DNA of 13,341 nucleotides from Pseudomonadota bacterium (GTDB lineage Bacteria; Pseudomonadota; Alphaproteobacteria; Rhizobiales; Hyphomicrobiaceae), in NCBI GenBank assembly GCA_003242645.1, contig QGVC01000066.1, forward strand, positions 1 through 13,341. Direction: 5' to 3'. Below are positions 7,257 through 13,341 of this stretch, piece after piece. How positions within the stretch are numbered: position 1 is the stretch's first letter; each line of letters opens with the position of its first letter. A program made the translations under genes and the position numbers. A model generated the notes under the pieces. It was given only the letters and a program-made list of their open reading frames with translations, was not told where the DNA came from and ran no database searches.

Positions 7257-7307
7257 CTAGTTTCGATTTCGTTCAGGATCAGCGCGGTTTAGTTTAGTCT
7301 AGTTTCG
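7257..7307. repeat. AT-rich leader with direct repeats (CTAGTTTCG and GTTTA units)
   Basis: The 196-bp gap after nadC contains CTAGTTTCG twice (7257-7265 and 7299-7307). Just before the second copy is a run of four 5-base units, GTTTA, GTTTA, GTCTA, GTTTC (7287-7306). The base composition differs from the GC-rich surroundings, and the small membrane protein begins 37 bases later. It may contain that gene's promoter. No strong terminator for nadC is visible here. Confidence 0.4.
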
Positions 7308-7343
7308 GGTGTGCGAGACCGGCTCCAAGCGGGAGAGACCCAA

Positions 7344-7556
7344 ATGGTTGAGTTCGTGGTCCTCTGGGGCGTGACTGCCATCGCGGCGATGTTGATCGGC
7401 GGTCTGCTTGCGGGCCTCAAGAAGCGCGATTACTCGTTCTGGATGGCGTGGTCGTTCATTTTCCCGCCGGCCGTCGCATTGCTCCTCATACTCCCCTCTC
7501 TTCCCGAGCGACCACCTCGACGGACCTTGGATGAGGAGGACGCAGCGGAATTCTAG
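7344..7556 (+). CDS. Small two-helix membrane protein of unknown function
   Basis: A 70-residue protein that I do not recognise. Two hydrophobic segments, about residues 3-25 and 32-52, are separated by a short basic turn (LKKRDYS), and the tail is polar and acidic (TLDEEDAAEF). By the positive-inside rule the loop faces the cytoplasm, which would put both ends outside. The start is ATG 7344 with GGGAGAG 6 bases upstream; an in-frame GTG at 7311 gives a longer form with no hydrophobic gain. It is convergent with the cupin gene, 37 bases away, and probably forms its own unit. The good ribosome site and membrane pattern make it a likely real gene; no function is offered. Confidence 0.7.
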   Translation: MVEFVVLWGVTAIAAMLIGGLLAGLKKRDYSFWMAWSFIFPPAVALLLILPSLPERPPRRTLDEEDAAEF

Positions 7557-7593
7557 GAGGCATCGGCGAGGGCCATCTCTAGGCCGCTCATCC

Positions 7594-7977
7594 TTAAGGC
7601 ACATATCGGATCGCCAACTCTCTGCGATCCTCGTAGCTTGCTTCGAAGATCGGCGCCGCGAGCGTTGCCCGGATGTGAAGCAGATCGGTTTCCGACACAT
7701 TGCGGAAACCGTGCTTGAGGCCGGCCGGAACGATGACCGAACTCCCCGCTCCGACCTCAGCGCGATCATCGCCCACCCAGATCTCGGCGCGACCTTCGAG
7801 CACCGTCAGAACCTCCTCCACAGCGTGGAAGTGGGTCGGCGCCCCGTGCCCAGGCTGGCAATACTGGTCGAAAATGCACAGCTGGGCCGACCCCGACACG
7901 GCTGAAACGAGCATCCGGGTTGTGACGCCCGGCCGCCAATCCTCGCAGTCCTGAGCTTGGTGCTCGATGAGCTTCAC
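7594..7977 (-). CDS. Small single-domain cupin protein
   Basis: A 127-residue cupin. Motif 1 is PTHFHAVEEVLTVLEGRAEI, with metal ligands His49, His51 and Glu55 by the usual pattern; motif 2 is VIVPAGLKHGFRN, with His89. The single jelly roll is complete and has no DNA-binding domain, so it may be an enzyme or a ligand-binding protein; substrate is unknown. The start is a GTG at 7975-7977, with GAGGG 6 bases upstream; no ATG fits better, as the first in-frame Met is residue 22 (RMLVSA), past the start of the domain. It lies 79 bases downstream of ppdK on the same strand, but a hairpin sits between them, so co-transcription is uncertain. Confidence 0.88.
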   Translation of the reverse strand: MKLIEHQAQDCEDWRPGVTTRMLVSAVSGSAQLCIFDQYCQPGHGAPTHFHAVEEVLTVLEGRAEIWVGDDRAEVGAGSSVIVPAGLKHGFRNVSETDLLHIRATLAAPIFEASYEDRRELAIRYVP

Positions 7978-8023
7978 GCTCCGCCCTCGTTTGGTCAGCA
8001 GCTACTAAAGTCAGCGGCCGGAG

Positions 8024-8045
8024 GCCAGCCACCGAAGCGGCTGGC
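8024..8045 (-). terminator. Hairpin with cUUCGg loop after ppdK
   Basis: On the minus strand GCCAGCC pairs with GGCTGGC, and the loop side adds a G-U and a C-G pair around UUCG, giving a 9-bp stem capped by the very stable cUUCGg tetraloop. It starts 11 bases after the ppdK stop. There is no U-run afterwards, so it is an atypical terminator or 3'-end stabiliser. The 7-base stem sequence recurs at 13168-13186. Confidence 0.6.
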
Positions 8046-8056
8046 TCGGATCTGGC

Positions 8057-10780
8057 TTAGCCCTCTTTCGGCGTGATCCGCCCCGAAATGGCGGCTTGGG
8101 CCGCCGCAAGCCTCGCCACCGGCACGCGGAAAGGGGAGCACGACACGTAGTCGAGCCCGATCGCATGGCAGAATGCGACCGACGCTGGGTCGCCACCATG
8201 CTCACCGCAGATGCCGATTTTGAGATCAGGCCGGGCTTTCCGGCCGCGCTCCGTGCCGATACGCACCAGCTCGCCGACGCCTTCCTGGTCGAGCGAGACG
8301 AACGGATCGCTCTCGAAAATGCTGCGGCCAAGATAATTCTCGAGGATCGGCGCCGCGTCGTCGCGGGAGAGACCAAGGCAGGTCTGAGTGAGGTCGTTGG
8401 TGCCGAAGGAGAAGAATTCGGCGCCACCCTCCCCTGCCGCAATCTCCTCAGCGCGCAGAGCACAGCGGGGCAACTCGACCATGGTGCCGACCTGGTACTG
8501 GAGCTTGACACCCGTCTCCTTTTCCACCGCCTCCGCCGTTGCCACGATCACATCACGGAGGATGTCGAACTCCTTCCGATAGGCGACGAGCGGGATCATC
8601 ACCTCGGGCACGACGGGCTTGCCGGTCCTTTTGCCAGCATTGACCGCCGCCTCGAATATCGCCCGCGCCTGCATCTCCGTGATTTCGGGATAGCGAATGG
8701 CCAACCGGCAGCCGCGGAAGCCGAGCATCGGGTTGAACTCTTGGAGCTCGGCGACCCGCGACTTCACGCGAGAAACCGGCACGCCGAGTGCTTCGGCAAC
8801 GGCGACCTGCTCCTTCTCCTCGCGTGGCAGGAACTCGTGAAGTGGCGGGTCGAGGAGCCGGATGGTAACCGGCAGTCCAGCCATGATCTCAAAAAGGGCT
8901 TCAAAGTCCGCCCGCTGCATCGGCAAAATCTTGGCCAAGGCTCGCCGACGGCCCTCCTCGTCCTCGGCGCAGATCATCTCGCGCATGGCGAGAATGCGAT
9001 CGGCCTCGAAGAACATATGCTCGGTACGGCAGAGCCCGATGCCTTCGGCCCCGAAATGCAGCGCCTGCTGAGCATCCCGCACCGTATCCGCGTTGGCGCG
9101 AACGCGGAGCCGACGCACCGAGTCGGCCCAGGACATCAGAGTTGCGAAGTCGCCGGACAGCTCCGGCTGGCGCATGCGCACTTTGCCTTCGAGCACCTCG
9201 CCGGTCGAGCCGTCGATGGTGATGATGTCTCCCGCCCGATAGACCTTGCCATCGGGCGCGATCATCTCGCCTGCCTTGACGTCGATCCTGAGCTGTCCTG
9301 CGCCGCACACGCAGGGCCGGCCCATGCCACGGGCGACGACGGCCGCATGGCTTGTCATACCGCCGCGGGCGGTGAGGATGCCCGCCGCAGCGTGCATGCC
9401 GTGGATGTCCTCGGGGCTCGTCTCCACGCGGACCAGGATCACGTCGCGCCCCTTCGCCTTGAGCGCTTCTGCCTCGTTGGGATCGAAGACGATCTCGCCA
9501 GAAGCGGCGCCTGGGGAGGCCGCCAGACCGCGCGTGATGACGTGCTTGTGCGCCGACGGATCGATCGTCGGATGCAGCAGCTGGTCGAGCGTCGAGGGAT
9601 CGATCCGCATCACCGCCTCCTCGCGGGTGATGAGCCCCTCGTTGGCGAGATCCACCGCGATCTTGAGCGCGGCTTCGGCCGTGCGTTTGCCGGAGCGGGT
9701 CTGCAACATCCAGAGCTTGCCGTTCTGGATGGTGAACTCGACATCCTGCATATCGCGGTAGCGCGCCTCGAGCTTCGCGAAGATCTCCTTCAGCTCGGCG
9801 AAGACATCGGGCATCAGCGCTTCGAGCGACGGCGCCGTGTCACCGGCCTCAATACGCGCCTTCTCAGTGATGCTCTGGGGTGTGCGGATGCCAGCGACGA
9901 CATCCTCGCCCTGAGCGTTGACGAGGAATTCGCCGTAGATCTCCTTGGCACCCGTCGAGGGATTCCGCGTGAAGGCAACGCCGGTGGCGGAGTTGTTGCC
10001 CATATTGCCGAACACCATCGCCTGGACGGTGACGGCCGTGCCCCAAGAGTCAGGGATGTTGTGGAGACGTCGATAGGTTATGGCGCGGGGGTTCTCCCAG
10101 GAGCCGAACACGGCTTTGATCGCGCCCCAGAGCTGCGTCTTCAGGTCCTGCGGGAACGGCTGGCCAATCTCGCGCTCGACAGCCTCCTTGTAGCGCGCGA
10201 CGATCTCCTGCCAGTCCTCCGCGGTGAGCTCTGTATCCGACGTCAGGTTGTTGAGGTTCTTATGCGTTTCGAGAATGTCCTCGAACACGCCGATCTCGAC
10301 GCCCAGCACGACGTCGCTGTACATCTGGATGAAGCGGCGATAGCTGTCGTAGGCGAACCGTGCGTCGCCTGAGCGTGCTGCCAGACCCTCCACCGTCTCG
10401 TCGTTGAGGCCCAGGTTGAGGATCGTGTCCATCATGCCGGGCATCGAGGTCCGCGCGCCCGAGCGGACCGAAACGAGCAACGGGTTTTTCGGATCGCCGA
10501 ATACCGCGCCGACTGCATCGCCGACGATGCCGAGGGCGCTCTCGACTTGCGACTCGAGACCTTCAGGCAACGTTCGGTTGTTAGCGTAGTAGTACGTGCA
10601 GACCTCGGTGGTGATCGTGAACCCCGGAGGCACCGGCAGGCCCAAGCTTGCCATCTCGGCCAGGTTGGCGCCCTTGCCGCCGAGGAGCTCCCGCATTTCT
10701 GCGGAACCGTCCGAACGTCCGGCGCCGAAGAGATAGACCCACTTGCGTCTCCTGTCGGGGGCGGAAGCGGTATCGCTCAT
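8057..10780 (-). CDS. ppdK: Pyruvate, phosphate dikinase
   Basis: A 907-residue cytosolic enzyme that interconverts pyruvate, ATP and phosphate with PEP, AMP and pyrophosphate. All domains are present: nucleotide-binding domain (about 1-390; GGKGANLAEMASLGLPVPPG at 34-53, SVRSGARTSMPGMMDT at 104-119, LWMLQTRSGKRT at 356-367), the swivelling phosphohistidine domain (GGMTSHAAVVARGMGRPC, catalytic His478), and the PEP/pyruvate barrel (about 550-907) with EGIGLCRTEHMF, SFGTNDLTQ and GICGEHGG (catalytic Cys858). Thr476, two before the histidine, matches the regulatory threonine of plant enzymes; the bacterial DUF299 regulator is not in the window. Start ATG 10778-10780 has AAAGG 8 bases upstream. 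In alphaproteobacteria the enzyme usually serves gluconeogenesis or PEP supply. Long open frames on the other strand are codon-bias shadows. Confidence 0.97.
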   Translation of the reverse strand: MSDTASAPDRRRKWVYLFGAGRSDGSAEMRELLGGKGANLAEMASLGLPVPPGFTITTEVCTYYYANNRTLPEGLESQVESALGIVGDAVGAVFGDPKNPLLVSVRSGARTSMPGMMDTILNLGLNDETVEGLAARSGDARFAYDSYRRFIQMYSDVVLGVEIGVFEDILETHKNLNNLTSDTELTAEDWQEIVARYKEAVEREIGQPFPQDLKTQLWGAIKAVFGSWENPRAITYRRLHNIPDSWGTAVTVQAMVFGNMGNNSATGVAFTRNPSTGAKEIYGEFLVNAQGEDVVAGIRTPQSITEKARIEAGDTAPSLEALMPDVFAELKEIFAKLEARYRDMQDVEFTIQNGKLWMLQTRSGKRTAEAALKIAVDLANEGLITREEAVMRIDPSTLDQLLHPTIDPSAHKHVITRGLAASPGAASGEIVFDPNEAEALKAKGRDVILVRVETSPEDIHGMHAAAGILTARGGMTSHAAVVARGMGRPCVCGAGQLRIDVKAGEMIAPDGKVYRAGDIITIDGSTGEVLEGKVRMRQPELSGDFATLMSWADSVRRLRVRANADTVRDAQQALHFGAEGIGLCRTEHMFFEADRILAMREMICAEDEEGRRRALAKILPMQRADFEALFEIMAGLPVTIRLLDPPLHEFLPREEKEQVAVAEALGVPVSRVKSRVAELQEFNPMLGFRGCRLAIRYPEITEMQARAIFEAAVNAGKRTGKPVVPEVMIPLVAYRKEFDILRDVIVATAEAVEKETGVKLQYQVGTMVELPRCALRAEEIAAGEGGAEFFSFGTNDLTQTCLGLSRDDAAPILENYLGRSIFESDPFVSLDQEGVGELVRIGTERGRKARPDLKIGICGEHGGDPASVAFCHAIGLDYVSCSPFRVPVARLAAAQAAISGRITPKEG

Positions 10781-10943
10781 CCGGTGAACCTTTCCTTATG
10801 CTTCAACACGTGCGCGCATGGACATAAGCTCGTCAGACGCCTGGAGCAAACGCGCAGGTGCTTGGCTCGTTTCGCTTCCCTTTGACAGGACGGCGCTGGA
10901 GCTTCAAGTCTTGAGGCAGACAGCGCACCAATTCGACGCGAGC
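10781..10943. promoter_or_regulatory. Divergent intergenic region between ppdK and the M20 peptidase
   Basis: These 163 bases lie between the outward-facing ppdK and peptidase genes and should hold both promoters. The minus side carries the ppdK ribosome site. The plus-strand frame of the peptidase is open back to 10818, but the upstream residues are not like the family. I see no clear -35/-10 pair or strong palindrome. Confidence 0.4.
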
Positions 10944-12350
10944 ATGACCGATATGGCCGATCATCTTCCCGCGGTACTCGATGCTTTGGATAAGTCTCAG
11001 GACGAAGCGCTTGCGCGTTTGTTCGAGCTTCTGCGTATCAAGAGCATTTCCACCGATCCCGCCTACAAGGACGAATGTGCGGCTGCGGCGGAATGGTGCG
11101 CACGCGCGCTGCGACAGATCGGCTTCGAAGTCTCCATTCGGGAGACGACCGGCCATCCCATGGTCGTGGGCCACTCCCACCGGGAGGTTCCGAAGGGCAT
11201 GCCGCACGTGCTCTTCTACGGCCACTATGACGTCCAGCCGCCGGACCCGCTCGATTTGTGGACCTCGCCGCCGTTCGAGCCGCGGCTGGTCGAGGATTCG
11301 CGCAATGGCACCGTGATCGTCGCGCGCGGCGCGGAGGATAACAAAGGTCAGCTGATGACCTTTCTGGAAGCCGCGCGTGCATGGAAGCAGGTGGCTGGCA
11401 CGTTGCCCGTCGCCATTACAGTGCTCCTCGAAGGTGAGGAAGAGTGCGGCTCACCGAGCCTCCCTCAATTTCTGGAGAAGCACGCTCAGGAGATCACCTG
11501 CGACGTCGCTCTGGTGTGCGATACGACCCAGTGGGACAAGGACACTCCCGGCATCACGACGATGCTGCGGGGCCTCGCCGGAACCGAGGTCATCGTAACC
11601 GGCCCCAATCGCGATCTTCATTCCGGCCTTTATGGTGGGCCGGCCATCAACCCGATCCGCGTTCTGGTCCGCATGCTCGCGGCGCTTCACGATGACGACG
11701 GGCGCGTGAGGGTGCCGGGCTTCTATGACGGTATCGCCGAGGTGCCCAGCAGTCAGGCGGAGCAGTGGCGGCGCCTGGGCTTCGATGAGAAGGCTTTCCT
11801 CGGCGAAGTTGGCCTCAGCGTGCCCGCTGGGGAAAAGGGCTACACCGCGTTGGAGCAACTATGGGCCCGCCCGACGTGCGAGTTCAACGGTATCACCGGC
11901 GGCTACCAGGGGCCCGGAACCAAGACGGTCATCCCCTCGCGCGCTTCAGCGAAGATAACGTGCCGGCTCGTGGCTGGGCAGGATCCCGACAAGATCACCG
12001 CAAGCCTCCAGCAGTTCCTGGCCGAGCGCGTGCCGCCTGATTGCAAGGTCGAGTTCGTGCCGTTTCACGGCAATGCCGCCATTTCGTTCGACCCGAATGC
12101 GCCGTACGTGCAGGCCGCCGCTCAAGCACTGGAGGAGGAATGGGGCCGGCCTGCAGCGTTGATGGGCTCCGGTGCCTCGATCCCTATCGTCACCGCGTTC
12201 AAGACACACCTTGGCATGGACAGCCTGCTCATCGGTTTCGGCACCGATGACGACTGCATTCACTCACCCAACGAGAAGTACAATCTGACGAGCTTCCGCA
12301 AGGGCGCGCGGAGCTGGGCCCGCATTCTCCAGCGACTCGCGCGCGTTTGA
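10944..12350 (+). CDS. M20 family metallopeptidase (dipeptidase-like)
   Basis: A 468-residue zinc peptidase of the ArgE/DapE/CPG2 group, close to the dipeptidase type that begins with [20 protein letters not shown]. Zinc-site landmarks are complete: [12 protein letters not shown] with His94, RGAEDNKGQ with Asp132, [10 protein letters not shown] with the catalytic pair Glu165-Glu166, VCDT with Asp193, and DCIHSPNEK with His440. DLHSGLYGG (224-232) lies in the lid/dimer domain. There is no signal peptide, so it acts in the cytosol, probably on dipeptides or related amides. The start is ATG 10944, or 10953 nine bases later; neither has a strong ribosome site. The frame is open from ATG 10818 (510 residues), but the added 42 residues do not fit the family. 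It precedes the RNase T2 by 31 bases, so they may be co-transcribed. Confidence 0.93.
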   Translation: MTDMADHLPAVLDALDKSQDEALARLFELLRIKSISTDPAYKDECAAAAEWCARALRQIGFEVSIRETTGHPMVVGHSHREVPKGMPHVLFYGHYDVQPPDPLDLWTSPPFEPRLVEDSRNGTVIVARGAEDNKGQLMTFLEAARAWKQVAGTLPVAITVLLEGEEECGSPSLPQFLEKHAQEITCDVALVCDTTQWDKDTPGITTMLRGLAGTEVIVTGPNRDLHSGLYGGPAINPIRVLVRMLAALHDDDGRVRVPGFYDGIAEVPSSQAEQWRRLGFDEKAFLGEVGLSVPAGEKGYTALEQLWARPTCEFNGITGGYQGPGTKTVIPSRASAKITCRLVAGQDPDKITASLQQFLAERVPPDCKVEFVPFHGNAAISFDPNAPYVQAAAQALEEEWGRPAALMGSGASIPIVTAFKTHLGMDSLLIGFGTDDDCIHSPNEKYNLTSFRKGARSWARILQRLARV

Positions 12351-12381
12351 TCAGTTCGACCACAAACGATCGAGACTAGAT

Positions 12382-13125
12382 ATGGCGATGAAACGTTCCA
12401 TCCGGCCGCCGGTGCTCTTCGCGGCAATCCTCTCCGTGCTGCTCACCGTCCCGGCTGCGGCCCAGCGGAGCGCCCCGCAAAGCCAACATGAGGCCGGGGT
12501 TTTCGACTACTACACGCTCGTATTGTCTTGGAGCCCGACGTACTGCGCGAGCATGCGCTCACCAGACGATGATCCGCAGTGCCGTCGCACAGCCCGGCCT
12601 TATGCCTTTGTGCTCCATGGCTTGTGGCCGCAATACGAGCGCGGGTTTCCAGAGTACTGCCCGACACGGGAGCGTCCGTTCGTTCCCCAGCGCGTGATCG
12701 ACCAGATGCTCGACATCATGCCGAGCCCGCGGCTGGTCATTCACGAGTATCGCAGGCATGGCACGTGCTCGGGGCTCGATCCAGCCGGTTATTTTGAGCT
12801 TTCGCGGCGGCTTTATGAAAAGATCAATATTCCGAGGAGATTCCGCTTGCCTCCTGCGCCGTTCTTCATCAGTCCACAGCAGGTTGTTGACGAGTTCATC
12901 GCCGCCAATCCTGGCCTGAAGGTCGAAATGATAACCGTCGACTGTCGCGGCTCCGGTAACCGGCTGCGTGAGGTGCGAATCTGCTTTTCGCGCGAAGGAC
13001 AATTCCGGCCTTGTGGTAGCAACGAGCGCCGCGCCTTCTGCCGGGCCAGCCGCATGTATGTTCCTCCCGTGCGGATCGGCGGTGGCGCTGGCACCACCAA
13101 GCCGCAAGGGGAGCGTGCACTTTAG
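12382..13125 (+). CDS. Secreted ribonuclease T2 family protein
   Basis: A 247-residue exported endoribonuclease that cleaves single-stranded RNA through 2',3'-cyclic phosphates. Both catalytic motifs are intact: CAS I, FVLHGLWPQY with His79, and CAS II, IHEYRRHGTCSG with Glu122 and His126. The N-terminus is a clear signal peptide: MKR basic start, hydrophobic stretch VLFAAILSVLL, and a likely cut near AAAQ at 24-28. The mature part has eight cysteines (55, 67, 93, 129, 188, 201, 211, 220), enough for four disulfides as in periplasmic or extracellular members. The last 20 residues are Gly-, Pro- and charge-rich and probably disordered. ATG 12382 and ATG 12388 are alternative starts with only weak ribosome sites. 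Gene order suggests co-expression with the M20 peptidase upstream. Confidence 0.94.
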   Translation: MAMKRSIRPPVLFAAILSVLLTVPAAAQRSAPQSQHEAGVFDYYTLVLSWSPTYCASMRSPDDDPQCRRTARPYAFVLHGLWPQYERGFPEYCPTRERPFVPQRVIDQMLDIMPSPRLVIHEYRRHGTCSGLDPAGYFELSRRLYEKINIPRRFRLPPAPFFISPQQVVDEFIAANPGLKVEMITVDCRGSGNRLREVRICFSREGQFRPCGSNERRAFCRASRMYVPPVRIGGGAGTTKPQGERAL

Positions 13126-13167
13126 TCAATACGCACGTTGAGATTTCCGTGGAGAACTCGCGATGCT

Positions 13168-13186
13168 GCCAGCCTGTGCGGCTGGC
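13168..13186 (+). terminator. Hairpin 42 bases after the RNase T2 gene
   Basis: GCCAGCC (13168-13174) pairs perfectly with GGCTGGC (13180-13186) around a 5-base loop. It is the first strong structure after the RNase stop but has no T-run. The arms are identical to those of the hairpin after ppdK at 8024-8045. It could end or stabilise the peptidase-RNase transcript. Confidence 0.5.
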
Positions 13187-13341
13187 GCCTGTTGCAGTGT
13201 GGTGGCCGTTCGGCATCATGGTAGCCGGAACGCAACAGATTCGCGCTCGCGAGGGATTCCATGGCGAAGTCGCGGCACGCTCACCCGGCCTTGGATGCCA
13301 CCGCCCGACCGTCACACATGCGCGGTGCACGGAGCAGGGCC
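13187..13341. other. Right-edge region with no confident gene
   Basis: Several frames are open to the window end on both strands, as expected for short GC-rich DNA. The best candidate is an ATG at 13261 on the plus strand, preceded by GAGGGA (13251-13256), reading MAKSRHAHPALDATARPSHM and open to the edge. Its composition is unconvincing and I recognise no family. Another possibility is an ATG at 13164 with GGAGA upstream. The sequence beyond the edge is needed to decide. Confidence 0.25.

Noticed and set aside
8096..10372. A 758-codon open frame on the plus strand opposite ppdK
   Set aside because: It lies wholly antisense to a complete, high-identity-looking pyruvate phosphate dikinase. 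Its sequence is rich in Arg, His and Leu with no recognisable domain, which is the usual shadow of GC-rich third positions.
10818..10943. A longer start for the M20 peptidase
   Set aside because: The 42 extra residues are not family-like, and starts at 10944 or 10953 give the usual length of about 465 residues. A true N-terminal extension is not fully excluded.
12896..13330. A 144-codon minus-strand frame over the RNase T2 3' end and the right edge
   Set aside because: Most of it is antisense to a clear RNase T2, and the unshared part shows no domain or ribosome site that would support a gene.
1..13341. CRISPR arrays, tRNA genes, insertion sequences or prophage parts
   Set aside because: No regularly spaced repeats, cloverleaf signatures, transposase motifs or terminal inverted repeats were seen by eye on either strand.

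Overview
The window reads as an ordinary chromosomal stretch of a high-GC alphaproteobacterium, most likely Hyphomicrobiales (Rhizobiales). The reasons are the gene order nadQ-nadA-nadB-nadC with a COG4111-type regulator, the COG5350-type phosphatase, the strong GC bias at third codon positions, and Shine-Dalgarno sites mostly of the AGGAG/GAGGG type. The genus cannot be fixed from the sequence alone. I see no transposase, integrase, tRNA, rRNA, CRISPR array or phage gene.

Layout. Positions 1-679 (minus) hold the 5' part of a CBS-CBS-BON protein cut by the window edge. It is divergent from a stand-alone BON-domain protein (832-1347, plus). A small dual-specificity/tyrosine phosphatase with a clear CX5R site follows (1526-2110, plus). 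The NAD block comes next: nadQ (2253-3302), a 224-bp regulatory gap with two inverted repeats sharing TGCTC-N5-GAGCA, then nadA (3527-4585), nadB (4640-6268) and nadC (6272-7147). After a gap with short AT-rich direct repeats lies a 70-residue two-helix membrane protein (7344-7556, plus). On the minus strand are a cupin (7594-7977) and, upstream of it, pyruvate phosphate dikinase ppdK (8057-10780). Divergent from ppdK is an M20 metallopeptidase (about 10944-12350), followed closely by a secreted RNase T2 (12382-13125). The last 216 bases hold a hairpin and no confident gene.

How the genes work together. NadB oxidises L-aspartate to iminoaspartate, NadA condenses it with dihydroxyacetone phosphate to quinolinate, and NadC makes nicotinate mononucleotide. 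NadQ, a Nudix-like fold with a winged-helix DNA-binding end, lies next to them, and the paired palindromes before nadA are its probable operators. PpdK interconverts pyruvate and PEP. The M20 peptidase and RNase T2 are probably co-transcribed and may scavenge peptides and RNA, which is inference.

The most interesting region is the nadQ-nadA regulatory gap. I found no convincing wholly new system. The other points of interest are short hairpins and repeats, a small membrane protein I do not recognise, and the paired BON-domain genes.
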